A stretch of 64,000 bases of DNA from Cristatella mucedo. Taxonomy: Eukaryota > Bryozoa > Phylactolaemata > Cristatellidae. Positions within the stretch are counted from its first letter, which is position 1, and each line of letters starts with the position of its first letter. Position numbers and translations under genes: made by a program. The notes below the pieces were generated by a model that worked only from the letters and a program-made list of their open reading frames with translations, was not told the origin of the DNA and did not search any database. This document shows, one piece after another, positions 27,545 through 39,974 of this stretch. The stretch spans positions 3,772,501 to 3,836,500 of the forward strand of contig WPIO01000011.1 in NCBI GenBank assembly GCA_009760855.2. The letters run 5' to 3'.

Positions 27545-29852
27545 ATGCATTTGCTGCTCAATCCTCCCTCCGATCTATCATCATTGGTAGATAGCTTCAA
27601 CACGACACTAGCTGACACGCTCGACGAGTTTGCCCCTCTGACAAAGCGCACTGCGCGCCCCCGTCCAGACGGCCTATGGTTTACCACAGACATTAAACTA
27701 GCCAAGTCTACTAAACGAAAGCTTGAAAAAGCATACAAAAGATCCGACTAACTGTCCATCGACAGGCATATGAAGACTACTGTAGGTCGTACCAATCGAT
27801 CCTAGTAAAGGCTAAGTCTAGTTTTTATAAAAACATTGTTGAATCACAGATGCACAATCCAAAAATGCTGATGTCGACGATAAACCATCTCCTCAACCGC
27901 TCCCAGGTTAGCTCCTTACCTGATGATCCTTGTGGTGATCTAGCCGATCGCTTCTCTCGATTCTTTGTGCAGAAGATAGACAAGATCAGGGAATCCATCC
28001 CTGCGATGACAACCTCCCCACTAGAATGTTGTTCCTCGGTTCCTGGCTGCACCTCAATGTCTGCATTTAAGCAGGTCACTAGTGATCTAGTTCTAAAGTT
28101 CGTATCGCAATCAAAGAAGACAACAAGTCCTCTGGACCCTATTCCCACTGTCCTGCTCCTACGTTGCATTGATCTGCTGCTGCCATGTATAACTAACATA
28201 ATTAATATGTCATTAGCCTCAGGTCATGTCCCAGCACCTTTCAAAAAAGCTGTAGTCAGGCCACTTCTCAAGAAAGCTACACTTGACCAAGAGAACTTGA
28301 GCAACTACCGCCCAGTTTCCCTTCTACCGTTCCTATCAAAGACATTCGAACGGGTCGTGGCAGACCAGCTGAACTCCTATATCGAAACCTCACACCTTGC
28401 TAGTAAGTTCCAGTCTGGCTTTAGAGCTAATCACTCCACAGAGTCAGCATTGCTTAGGGTATACAATGACCTACTTAGGAATGCAGACATGGGTAGAGTG
28501 TCTCTGCTTGTTTTTCTCGATCTTTCGGCAGCTTTTGATACCATCGATCACAAAGTTCTTCTAGAGCGCCTCTCATCTCGCCTGGGCATCACTGGCACTG
28601 CTCTGCAATGGTTCAGGTCCTATCTCAGTGGGAGACTCCAGAGTTTTGATATGAATGGACAAAGATAATCTGAAGTACCTCTGAAATATGGAGTACCTCA
28701 GGGCTCAGTGCTAGGTCCGGTTCTTTTCACGGTTTACACTCTGCCTCTTGCTGATGTGATTGCCAAGCACAATCTAGGCTTTCACTTCTATGCGGATGAC
28801 ACTCAGTTGTACCTTTGCTTTGATCCCTCCCAGCCTTCGAGCACCTCAAATTCTCTAAACTCACTTGCTGCATGCATCGATGACATCCGCACATGGATGG
28901 CAGCAAATTTTCTAAAACTTAACGATGATAAAACTAACTTACTAGTTATGGGCAAACCCAGTGTGATCCAGAGATTGGAAAGGCTGACTCTCAAAATTGG
29001 CTCTGCCAGCATATCTCCAGTTGAATCAGCTCGAAATCTAGGTGTCATATTCCAAAGCGACCTCTCGTTAGACGACCATATCAGCTCCACAGTCAAATCC
29101 GCCTATTTTTAACTTCATAACATTGCTAAAATTCGGGCTTGTTTAGATAAAGATACCACGTCCAAGTTAGTTCATGCATTCGTGACATCCCGTCTCGACT
29201 TCTGCAACTCACTGCTTACTGGCCTACCAGCATGTGCGATCAGGCGATTGCAGCTGGTGCAAAAACTCTGCAGCTAGGCTTGTCTGTCGTGAGCATCGCA
29301 GTTGCCACATTACTCCACTTCTCGCCGACCTGCACTGGCTACCAGTCAATCAACGGATTGACTTCAAGGTTTTGTCGCTCACTTTTAGGTCCCTTCATTC
29401 TATGGCTCCAGCTTATCTGTCAGATATACTACCCCATCAGGCCAAGAATCGTACCACCTGCTTTTCGGAATCCAACAGTCTAGAAATACCTCATACAAAC
29501 CTTAAATCCTTTGGATACCGTGCATTTAGTTCATATGCTCCCAAAGCCTGGAACTCCCTCCCGACCTGGGTCAGAACATCCCCTGACCTGACCACATTTA
29601 AAAGGAACCTAAAAACACACCTATTTAGGACAGCATTTAGCGGGTCCCTGTGATTCGTCCTTGATGTGCTTATGCGTGCTGCCACTAACCAAATTTGCAT
29701 GCTGACCCTGTGCATGTCACCCCTAACCATATTATTCAGTTCGTTTGTTTTTCAAGCATGATTTTACTTACCATTCCATTGCATTTCACTTTACAGCAAA
29801 TGTAAAGCGCCTAGAGAGAGATTAAGTTCTCTGAGGGCGCTTTATCAAGTGA

Positions 29853-29885
<33 letters not shown>
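27545..29885 (+). mobile_element. L2 LINE type A, longest copy, with reverse transcriptase (inactive)
   Basis: Coding begins in the linker after the endonuclease (FNTTLADTLDEFAPLTKR). The RT has NYRPVSLLPFLSK, motif A LDLSAAFDTIDHK, motif [11 protein letters not shown] and motif [15 protein letters not shown], all intact. It is broken by in-frame stops at 27749, 28666-28668 and 29110-29112 and a one-base insertion near 29265. The frame then runs to 29653. The 3' UTR ends AAGCGCCTAGAGAGAGATT, then GGGCGCTTTATCAAGTG and ATT repeats. The motif set places it in the L2 clade of the CR1 group. The endonuclease is missing. The 27262-27545 stretch is unassigned GC-rich sequence. Confidence 0.85.
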
Positions 29886-30149
29886 TGGCGGGGTTATCGG
29901 GGTGTGGCTCGCACGCTAGACGACTGCGTGCGTGACAGGCCCAACTAAGTTGGTAGAATCCGGCCATGCGAGCCATGCGAGAAATCCAAGCCCGCCGCTG
30001 CGCTATTGCGATTATTGCTCTCGTCTTTTCGGTTGGACAGCTTTGGGAAATGGTAGCTGTTGACACCCTGAAGTTTCCGGTGTTTTCGAATGGGCCGGAG
30101 TACTTGCTTTTTCATACGGGGCTACTACGCGAAATGGCTGGATGTTTCA

Positions 30150-30225
30150 CCGCTGATCTTAGCGAAGAGGCAAGGTGCTTGGAATGCCCGTTCCAGGCCG
30201 TGGGTTCGAGTCCTGCTTCCTAAAA
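30150..30225 (+). mobile_element. tRNA-derived SINE head, family S1
   Basis: The segment GGCAAGGTGCTTGGAATGCC followed by GTGGGTTCGAGTCCTGCTTCC is the S1 head in sense orientation with a recognisable B box. Only the head region is present. Confidence 0.5.
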
Positions 30226-32084
30226 TTCTTCATTGCTCACTGACTGCAAGCTTTGGTGATTGATTGCCACTCAGGCTCCATTGACACTGTGTAAAATAAA
30301 GCTGCTTAATCAGCCAGTTTTTATTCATTCTTGGTACCGCGCGTCCACGAGCAGTGGAAGCAGTCGATGACCCTTCGCTTCTCATGCTTTCTGCGTCAGT
30401 GTGTGCTGATCGATACGAGATTAGTGAGGCGGATTAATGAGAAGGATTAGTGAGGAGGATTAGCGGGATTTGGGAGCCGCTCAGGAGCGAGAAGCCGCAG
30501 CGAAGTGCGAAGAGGAAGACATTTGTCAATAAAGTTTATCAGAATTAGAGCAGCAGGAGGAGAGAATGTCGCATCGCGGCGCGAGACCATTGGAATCGAG
30601 TTCGACGGAGTCCAGAGCATTCCGTGGTGGAGCCTCGCACAATGCGCGGCGACCCTCGAAGTCTGCGAGCGCTACCTAAACGGGCTGACCCGGCTGCAGT
30701 CCGGCCGTTGACCCGGTACTGCTACCAATCAGCAGCATCCCCGCCCCGACGCACCGAAGCACTCTAATTAGCGGACTAGATTTATCCGGCGGGCCGAAAT
30801 ATGGCGGCAATATGGCGCACACTCCGTAGCTACTTATTTTTTCTCCGCTCCAGTGAGCAGCGTACTTCAAAGCCAATTTTTATTGCTCGGCGGTCTTGAA
30901 CCCAAAGAATGCACACATAACACAAACGACACGTCGCACAGCAAAAGCATCTGTTTTCATCAGTCTCTAAACGGAAGAAAGAGATTGCAGGTTGAATTTT
31001 TCCAAGAGGATCAGAGTTTACGAGATCGGCAATGCTACCATAGCAGGTAGCAGCTGAATTTGCAGGACAATGAGACTGTTGACTAACCTCGATTGTCACG
31101 AGATCCAGTTTTAGCGTTTGCTCTGTTCGAACGGAAATGAACGCGTATCCCTGAGCGGTAGAGTTTCCGCTGAATTTCTTGGATTTGAGCATCAACTCAG
31201 CTGCCGCGTTAAGAACGGTTAGCACCAGACTTACAAAATAGATTGAGACCAGAAACCTGTCACGAGTAGAATTTTAATTTTAATTTTATTTAAGTCAAAC
31301 CGTGGTAAGTCGGGGTTTGACTGTAATTACTTATGCTAGTTAGGACTGGATAAGTTTCACGGAGGCCATGTTCCATGCGAGTCCGACATCTTCGATCTCA
31401 GCTGATTTGATCTCAGCCTCATCTGCATAGACAGGACAGGAGAGCCTGTTGGCTGAATCCGCTTTGCAGCCAGTATGCCTATACAGCAGCGAGCGATCTT
31501 ACCTTGACCTGCAGTACAGCACTGGATGACTCAGGACAATGGATCTATTTTCGGAGCCCCCTGCATATATAATTGCACAGTTTGGAAGTGCTTTGACCTA
31601 GACTCTCCCCCGCAAGTATTGCTTCCGTGCGAGTGAAATTTTTAAGAGGCTCGTTTGCTGGAGATACAGTGGATTGCACACAGTTGAACTGAAAATTCAA
31701 CATCTTTTTATCGGCATGGGTAGCACACACTTGCCCAGTACTTTTGGCCTGGTTTTTCTACCCAACTGGCCGCTGCTGATTGGCTGGATATAAAGTATTT
31801 AATGGATATATTGTGTAGCTAGGCCAATTTAATTCTGCCAAGGCCACATCAGCTGCGGCTACTCAGAGCCTTCTCCTTATGAGAAGGTAAAGGCATTAAG
31901 ATTTGTATGCATGCATGGCTCGCTCAGTCAATAGTAATCATTTAGGATTATAATATATTGAACCTGTTTATTACTTATACTTTGTCCCTCTTTCCTACGG
32001 TCCACGATCTGTTTGTCGGCTACGTTATTTAAGATAGCAATGTTCTCGACTATTGGCTGGTGAATGGCTTCGCGGGACCACTGC
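30226..32084. other. Mostly unassigned sequence
   Basis: Apart from the weak minus-strand exon at 30830-31273, I see no domain. A poly(A)-like AATAAA occurs at about 30296. Confidence 0.4.
30830..31273 (-). CDS. Possible secreted-protein exon (weak)
   Basis: After a CGTGACAG-type acceptor at about 31258, the minus strand reads FLVSIYFVSLVLTVLNAAAE, which looks like a signal peptide core. It is followed by LKSKKFSGNSTAQGYAFISV and a possible donor GTTAGT near 31086. The frame stays open to 30830 but becomes Cys-rich and less convincing beyond the donor. No in-frame ATG lies before the hydrophobic stretch. Could be chance. Confidence 0.2.
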   Translation of the reverse strand, partial: NSTRDRFLVSIYFVSLVLTVLNAAAELMLKSKKFSGNSTAQGYAFISVRTEQTLKLDLVTIEVSQQSHCPANSAATCYGSIADLVNSDPLGKIQPAISFFRLETDENRCFCCATCRLCYVCILWVQDRRAIKIGFEVRCSLERRKNK

Positions 32085-32200
32085 GTCTCACAGAGCCTTC
32101 GCGGCTATCACCAACGCTTGCAGTAGTTGATAAAAGATCGACCACTGCAGGCAGGACTCGAACCCTCAACCCCAGTCGTGAAGAGCGAGCACCTTTGACG
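32085..32200 (-). mobile_element. tRNA-derived SINE, family S1
   Basis: Contains TCACCAACGCTTGCAGTAG, AGATCGACCACTGCAGG and an inverse B box (GGACTCGAACCC), then CGTGAAGAGCGAGCACC. Confidence 0.6.
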
Positions 32201-32659
32201 GTGCACGCGTTATGAGTGAAAGCATAAATTTCTACCGCGAACGCGCCTTAACTAACCGGAAAGATTTTGCCGCATTCACCCGAAGGACCGACTGCTCGGC
32301 TCGGTTTTTTGGCCAATTTTGGCCATCTTCTGGGTGTCGCAATGGTAGCACCAAAGCCTGCGTCGCTGGGAACCCGCGATGGTGACCTACCGACCAATCG
32401 GGCATGTGCCGCGACGCATGCTCGCTCTGCCAGACCTAGCAACGGCAGCGATGCGACCGTACGATTGCCGATCAGGAAAGCTCGCGTTGTCTCGTCACCG
32501 TTTCTTCCGGCCGCCCAGCTCCCTTCCTCGGAACGGCCATCGCTAATCACTGCGCGCGTTCGCTCGCACCCGATTTAGCGGTTGCGACGCCTCTTCACCG
32601 CGACGCTGCGGCGATATGCAATCCACCAGTAGATGGGTAACAGCTGCACGTCCTTTTTC

Positions 32660-32722
32660 TCTTTCTGTCTATCTCTATATCCCCTTTCTCCCCCTTTCTC
32701 CCCCTCTCTCTCCCTCCTCTCT

Positions 32723-32772
<50 letters not shown>

Positions 32773-32872
32773 CCTCTCTCTCTCTTTCTCCCTCTTTCTC
32801 TTCCTCTCTCTCTCTCTTTCTCCCTCTTTCTCTTCCTCTCTCTCTCTCTCACTATTTTTCTCTCTCTCTTCC
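32660..32872. repeat. CT-rich low-complexity tract
   Basis: CTCT with CCCTTT and TTTCTC blocks; a TTTCTCCCTC-type unit recurs. Confidence 0.9.
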
Positions 32873-33220
32873 TCACGCGCGCGAGCACGCTCAGGACTGA
32901 GTAGGCGTGGAACACGTTTATTGGCCTGGTGAGCGCGCGCGGCCGTCGCGAGAGCGCCGGGCTGGCCCAGCTCTTTTCTCTCTTTCTCTCTCTCTCTCTT
33001 GCTCTTGCTCTGCGTGACAGGCAGCTGTTCAGCCGCCGGTACCGTCGACGGCAGCAGACCGACCGGACGCCGGCTTCAGAATGCCTCCGGCCAGCCACGA
33101 GCGGTGGTGGCAACGGGCCGCCGCTTCCGCTGCGATTTCTGCGCGCGCGCTCGACGCTGAGGGCAGCTCGCTCCGCTTGCGCCGCCGCCGCAGAGCTCGC
33201 TATCCAGCCAGAGATCGTCG

Positions 33221-33712
33221 TCAGGCGCTGGGAGACGCGCCGCTGCCGTCGCCGCCGCCCGACGCCTGTGTAGGCGGCGCGGCGACGGGCGCCTCAGCGA
33301 GGCCGCCATCTTCCGGAACGGACCGCTTGCCCAGGAACTCGGTCCAGATCTGCCTCTTCTCAGCGGCGGCGTCGGCGCCGTAGTGCCGCCGACGATCGTC
33401 GTCATCGGCGGCGAGCGAATCGAAGTCGTCGCTCGGCGGCGGCGACCGGACGGCGTGCCTGAACAGCGCGCACCTGCCGGCGCCGTCCGGCCCGAGCGGC
33501 GCCGCACCGATGGACGGCAGGCGCAGGCTGCCGTCTGCGGAAGAGGAAACCGCGCGCGCGCGCTCAGAGGCTAGCCAGGGCCGCCGGCGAGCAGCGGCGG
33601 CAGCGCAAAGGAAGCGACCGACTCGCTTACCCAGCGCCGCCAGCGGCGCGCCGTCAGTTGCCGTGGTGGCGATTGCCGCCGACATAATCGCTGCGATCAG
33701 GAGTCGGCGCAT
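33221..33712 (-). CDS. Candidate neuropeptide precursor with an EFLamide-type peptide (TRH/EFLGamide family)
   Basis: This intact 163-residue ORF starts with MRRLLIAAIMSAAIATTA, a typical signal peptide (residues 1 to about 21). Immediately after it comes APLAALGKR (22-30), a short peptide followed by an amidation Gly and a dibasic site. Near the C terminus, EKR is followed by QIWTEFLGKR (121-130), which would be cut to a pyroglutamate-starting, C-terminally amidated peptide ending in EFLamide. Peptides ending in EFLamide (arthropods) or EFLGamide (annelids, molluscs) are the protostome counterparts of TRH. The rest is Ala/Pro/Gly-rich with further basic clusters (ARRR, DDRRR) and two Cys. 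Known EFLamide precursors usually carry several copies; only one is seen here, so further exons or a diverged member are possible. The ORF lies in a GC-rich block. The precursor architecture is clear, while the family assignment rests on a short motif. Confidence 0.6.
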   Translation of the reverse strand: MRRLLIAAIMSAAIATTATDGAPLAALGKRVGRFLCAAAAARRRPWLASERARAVSSSADGSLRLPSIGAAPLGPDGAGRCALFRHAVRSPPPSDDFDSLAADDDDRRRHYGADAAAEKRQIWTEFLGKRSVPEDGGLAEAPVAAPPTQASGGGDGSGASPSA

Positions 33713-33867
33713 CTAGATTTAACGTACAACCGACGCTGCACGCGACGCGCAGGACAGCGAAGCGGGGCGCGTTCGAGCGACCGCGCGGAGACCGGAGGCG
33801 ACAGCGGTGGCGTCGGACAGCATGCCGACGTGCGAATACCAAGTGGGAAAAGGCTGCCGGGCTGCAC

Positions 33868-34560
33868 GTGTTCCCGCACTCCTGCTTTCACCTGCTACTC
33901 GGGCGCTCGGTAAGGGAGCTCGTGGAGTCGTCGGAGACGCTCGAAACACTCCTTCTCAAACCGCCAGAGAGCCAAATCTACAGGGTTGCAGTACTAAAAG
34001 CGCTAGTGCGAGATCAGAATAGGTCAAGGGGGCACCTAAGCGGTGCTTCGCGGCGGACGCCACAGGAGAAAGAGAGAGCTCAACGAAAGCGAAGAGTGAA
34101 GCTTAGGAGATTAGATAAGACACTCGGAATAAAGAGGAAGACCGGAGACAAGGACAAGAAAGAGAGACTCGAGAGAAAATAAAAGCGCTCGCTCCGCCAT
34201 TTCAGCGAAACACTCGTTCGGCAAAGCTCGAACGGAGGCAACTCCAGCGATTCGATTGGTGCTTGTGGCTTGACGTCCGGTTTGCTCAACCGGCGTGCGG
34301 AGAAAGAGCTTCTGGCGTTAATTCAATCTGACAATACGACTCGAGAGCTACGCACAAAGTACGCTAAAAGTACGAGAGCTCGTGGAGAGCGCACGACAAT
34401 ACGGTTTAGAGCTGCGATGTGCTCCGACGCTGCAATGAGAATGCAACGTACCGACCGCCGATAGCAACTTGGAACGAAGCTGTAGTCCTTGCGTGAGGAG
34501 AAAGACTCCGAGGTGGACCAACTACGTAAGGAGTTAGAGCCAGCGAGAGAGCGGTAGCTA
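33868..34560 (+). other. Charged coiled-coil-like reading frame, unassigned
   Basis: One frame is open over 33868-34182 and again, in register, to 34464. It reads ESSETLETLLLKPPESQIYR, a very basic KRKTGDKDKKERLERK, then RAEKELLALIQSDNTTRELR; a nearby frame gives EEKDSEVDQLRKELEPARER. These suggest helical coiled coil. A stop at 34182 and the lack of family signals leave it as a possible broken gene or retroelement gag-like remnant. Confidence 0.25.
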
Positions 34561-34908
34561 AGAATAGCGAGGCCGGCGGTGAGCAGGGTAGTGAATGGTA
34601 TGAATGGACCGGATGCTGGACAAAGCAAAGCCGGTCCGAAACACTGATAACGTAGACAAAGAGCCGCAAGAAGTGGCCAATCTTAGCCAATCAATGCTCT
34701 GACAGCTAACTGTATAGTCATAGGACAAAAGAAGGGCTCGTTCTACTTGAGGACGCTGCAGATATCACGCCTTAAAACTGCTATTTCAATCTGAACCGGG
34801 CGACGAAAACAGGAGGACAGGACGAGACGCAGAGAGACTGAGACAAGGTGACAAATAAAAATAAATACACACTGAGACAGAGATAGACACAGAGGCAGCG
34901 AGAGAGGG

Positions 34909-35356
<448 letters not shown>

Positions 35357-35399
35357 GGAGAAATCAACATAGTGTGGTGGTATAACCATAAGCAAGGGT

Positions 35400-36500
35400 G
35401 ACCGGTAGGACCAGCGACCGGGCGTACGATCGTCCCCCCGTTCCCCCGGCGACACTCAAGACTGCCGTTCGAGCGCGCGTGCTCTTTCCCGCGGCGGCTT
35501 TGACGCTCACCTGTTTCGACGTGCGCCTCGCAGGTTCTTCCTAAGACCAGCAGAGCAGTTGCGCAGCGCTCGGAACGGGCGTGCTCGAGCAGCTTATATA
35601 CAACAAGGCGGAAGTCCACGACATTAAGGTGAAATGTCGCGATCGGTGCACCTGCTGCTCGGTCTTCCATCCCCGGAGGCAAGCTTTTTTTGTCGCAACT
35701 CTCTGTGGCGGTGTCGGCGCGCGAAGCGAATGGGCGCCGCGACTCTCGGCGGCGGCGGTGATTGCATCATCACGAACGTCGCGATTGCATCATCGCGCCT
35801 ACGGTCGCACTCACGTGAGGCTCGTTCACAAGGCAGCTCCGACGAGCGTAACGTACTCCGTTCGAAATCGTTAAAAACGGGTGCGTGCGTTCGGGCGTGC
35901 GTGCAGCGACTTCCTTCCTCGTCCGGGTCGAACTGGGCCGCAAGCGCAGCACTCGTAACGGTGCTAGTCTCTGCCTTCGCGGGAAGCTTTCCGGATACGC
36001 CTGAACTCGGCGGCGTCGTCGCAACTAGCGACTTGTAGATGTAGCGCCAATTTACTGGGGTACGCCGACGGTAGCCGAGCGCGGCAGCGGCGAGCGAAGG
36101 CAGCTGAAGGCAGCTGGCTGTCGCCAGGGCTAACTAAAAGGGGGCACGGACCTCTCGTCTGCGGAGAGGCACCAAAGAGTGGCCAAACAAGTTGTATTCT
36201 ACACGTCCTTGCGCCGACTATTCGACGCTGCTGGCCGCAGAGCGGCGACTCCGCAAGCACAGTGAGCATCCGCGCTCGGCGGCCACGCCACCGCGTTGCT
36301 CCTGGCGACGGGACCTTGACCGTAAGCGGCGCCCGATCGCCGCGGCGCCTGCGTGCGAAGGCGGTCAGTGCGCCGCCGAGCACGCAGGCGCCGCACCGTT
36401 CTTCAGGCCTGCTCAGCCGGCGGCCGCTCTGCCTAGCTTCGCCCAACTCTTTCGCGGCCGGCGCACTCTCACTCCGCTCCAAGCGCTAACAATAAAATAA
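35400..36500. other. GC/CpG-rich block upstream of the neuropeptide ORF
   Basis: Dense CG dinucleotides and no recognisable domain. Because the neuropeptide ORF is read leftward from 33712, this block could hold its promoter or 5' untranslated exons. No TATA box or other element is clear. Confidence 0.3.
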
Positions 36501-36514
36501 TGCTACAAAATTTA

Positions 36515-36645
36515 ATAATAATGTATAATTCATTTGCATAGCGCCCTCAGAGAACTTAATCTGTACTCAGGCGCTTCACATTCGCGCTGCGGAGTTTAAG
36601 CCAACGACCTTGGATTGACCTTGGCCGGGACGAGCGCCTTTTCGT
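36515..36645 (-). mobile_element. SINE family S2 with clear L2 type A tail
   Basis: On the minus strand the tail reads GAAGCGCCTGAGTACAGATT, then AAGTTCTCTGAGGGCGCTAT and an ATT-rich end. This is almost the terminal 50 bp of L2 type A. The head carries the S2 segment CCAAGGTCGTTGGCTTAAAC. Confidence 0.65.
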
Positions 36646-36724
36646 TTACAGTAAAATAATATTACGTATTATTAACATTGATATTATTATCATTAAATTT
36701 GACCATGCTTATTATACAACAACA

Positions 36725-36810
36725 CATGTTAAGTGCCTAGAAGGAGATTAGTTTAACTGAGGGTGCGATACAAATGTGTTGCTATTATTATTCTTTTTAT
36801 CATTATTATC
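36725..36810 (+). mobile_element. L2-like 3'-tail fragment
   Basis: A decayed AAGTGCCTAGAAGGAGATTA...GAGGGTGCGATAC segment is followed by ATT repeats. Short and diverged. Confidence 0.4.
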
Positions 36811-36965
36811 CTTTATAATATTTTATTACCCTGCACCTTATAATATGTTACAATAACAGTTGAAAGTGACAGCGGCTGCTTAACCGGCCCCCTAGCGGCC
36901 TTTCAAGTCTTGCGACGTCCCTGTACAAGTTTGTCTTCATTGCTGCATTCATTGACGTTCCGTCT

Positions 36966-37840
36966 ATAACAATAATAATAGTAATGCACTTGATAAAGCG
37001 CCCTCAGAGAACTGAATCTCCCTCTAGGCGCTTTACATTTGCTGCAAAGGAAAATGCAATTGAATGGTGAGTAAAATCATGCTTGATACACAAACAAAAT
37101 GAATAACATGGTTAGGGGTGACATGCACAGGGTCAGCATGCAAATGTTGTTAATGGCAGCATGCACAGTGTCAGCACGCATAAGCACATCAAGGACGAAT
37201 CACAGGGACCGACTAAATGCTTGTTCTAAATAGGTGTGTTTTTAAGTTCTTTTTAAATGTGGTTAAGTTCGGGAATGTTCTGACGCAAGTCGGGAGGGAG
37301 TTCCAGGGTTTGGGAGCATACGAACTAAATGCACGGTCTCAAAAGGATTGGAGGTTTGTAAGGGGTATTTGTAGGCTGCTGGATTCCGAAAAGTGGGTGG
37401 TACGATGCTTGGCCTGATGGGGGAGTAAATCTGAGAGATAGGCTGGAGCCAAAGAATGAAGTGACCTAAAAGTGAGCGCCAAAACGTTCAAGTCAATCCG
37501 TTGCTTGACTGGGAGCCAGTGCAGGTCGGCAAGAAGTGGAGTAATGTGGCAACTGCGACGCTCACGACAGACAAGCCTAGCTGCAGAGTTTTGCACCAGC
37601 TGCAATCGCCTGATCGCACATGTCGGTAGGCCAGCGAGCAGTGAGTTGCAGAAGTCGAGACGGGATGTCACTAATGCATGGACCAACTTAGACGTGGTAT
37701 CCTTATCCAAACAAGCCCGCATTTTAGCAATGTTATGAAGCTGAAAATAGGCAGATTTGACTTTGGAGCTGATATGGTTGTCTAGCGAGAGGTCGCTTTG
37801 GAATATGATACCTAGATTTCGCGTCCGTGAGTTTCCTGCA
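36966..37840 (-). mobile_element. L2 LINE type A, 5'-truncated copy
   Basis: Inverted, with an AAT-repeat tail at the left end. The coding part (37722-37339, minus) holds LLADLHWLPVKQRIDLNV and LAPAYLSDLLPHQAKHRT. The copy ends near a DHISS-equivalent site at about 37790. Confidence 0.8.
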
Positions 37841-38459
37841 CCTGCAAGCTACTAGATCGCAACAAACGGCGAAGATGATATCGAGCATGCCGGGCCCCCG
37901 GACAATGCTGCGAAGTAGCCCAGAGTTATCGCATAGGTGGTGATCTGGGTAAGAAATCTATGCATTCCATTATTCTTCATGTTTGACAGCACGATCATCT
38001 ATTTCTCACTGCGACTGCGACACCATGCGGCCTTGAAAGGAGAGAGAGAGAGGCGAAAAGTAATTCGCAGATCAGCGTCCATCCGCGTAGCGTAGCGCCG
38101 CCGCATTGGTCGAGGCTTGATTTAGTCGCACAATTTTTTGCTGTAACTTTAAGGATTACCGTTTCTATGTGTGTGTGTGATTTTGTTTTTGTGCAAATGC
38201 ATATACTGTCGCTTAGCTTTGCAAATGGCCGCTAAGATTTTCGTCTGAAGGCCTGAAGATTTCTATCGATGCTAGGCAACGGTAAGCTCCTGGCACCGCA
38301 GGCAAAGTAGAAGGCTTAGGCCCTCAAGTCAGTCCGGAATGCCTTGAATTTCCAGTCACACGTGCTTCCGCAAAGAATTCCTCACCACACCATTCGATGG
38401 GGGCCGGCCAACTCCCAAGTCTTGCTGCTGCCCAGAGCAAAGACAGGCCGATCCTAGAA

Positions 38460-38835
<376 letters not shown>

Positions 38836-39094
38836 ATCATAAGAATCTGGCCGATCCTAGCCGCTCGTTATCTTGACCTAGTCTAGTATTACGAAGACGC
38901 GCATGGTGGCTCCTGCACAAAAGCCATTTTCACCGGACAAGCAGCGCATGCAACGTCTTTGTCGATGCGGGACAGAAGTTTCTAAAGTGAAAGACCTCAA
39001 AACGCGCCGAGAAGTTTGTGCAAGTCGCATTAATGCAAGCAGCCAAAGAAAGCAGGCGCCGAAAGCAAGAAAAAGTGCGTAAGTCCCAATAAGT

Positions 39095-39525
39095 AACGTA
39101 ATTTAATGTAATGTATCTCCGTCTGCAACTCCACAAAGTCATAAAAACCACATGGGTGTTACGCAGGAGAGTTTTGTATAGCGCACTCACAGCCTAAGCG
39201 GCTTTCGGTACGCATTCGGTAGCCAACAGACTTCGTCTCACGCAACAAAGAGAAAGCGGGAAGCATAGCAGAGTCAGGAGAGCAGTTGAGGTAGTAAGTA
39301 GCATAGAAGTAGCAGCTCAGGACCGCTGAAAAGGATGTGCCATAGCCGGCAGTAGGAGAGTAGTTGTCGTTGCGTAAGAATTGTGGAAGCAAGTTCCACA
39401 GTCTAGGACCTGCAGAGCTAAAGCTTCTGTCGCCAACGGTCTTTAAGCGGAGGAATGGGACAGCTAATTTATTGTCCACTCAGGACCTGAGGGCACGAAC
39501 AGGCTGAAACTGATGCAGCAGTTAA
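39095..39525 (-). mobile_element. L2 LINE type B, 3' fragment
   Basis: Inverted. It encodes DNKLAVPFLRLKTVGDRSF and GPRLWNLLPQFLRND up to RTESRLGCE, followed by a type B 3' end. Intact over about 106 codons. Confidence 0.8.
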
Positions 39526-39974
39526 GTAGTCATTATCGTTAACGATGAGCTGTATATTCCGCAGCCAAAGAAGGGCTTAATAAGTGCAGCACCAGCCTTA
39601 ATTCACTACTGCCTAACGATTAATTGCGATCGCATTGCATGCTTTCTAAATCCTATAGTATAACATGTTCGGTTCCTCGTGATAATATAACTCGAGAACT
39701 GCTAATACTCTCTAGCACTACCGAATGCGGTCAATTATGATGCCGAAATTTCACTAGCTAAACAGCAATGAGCCTAATGTTTGCGATACAATTTAAATCA
39801 TAGAGTGTGAACTGAATGATCTGCTCTGCAGAAGGACGGTGACGATTTTTGAGGACAACAGATGGGAAGATGGATAAAATTTCTTATCTTAATTAACAAG
39901 TTACACCCTGCCTCAAAAGGCTCTGTGGAAGCTTGTATATGTGCGCATGCACACGAATGGTCACGTGTAGCCGT

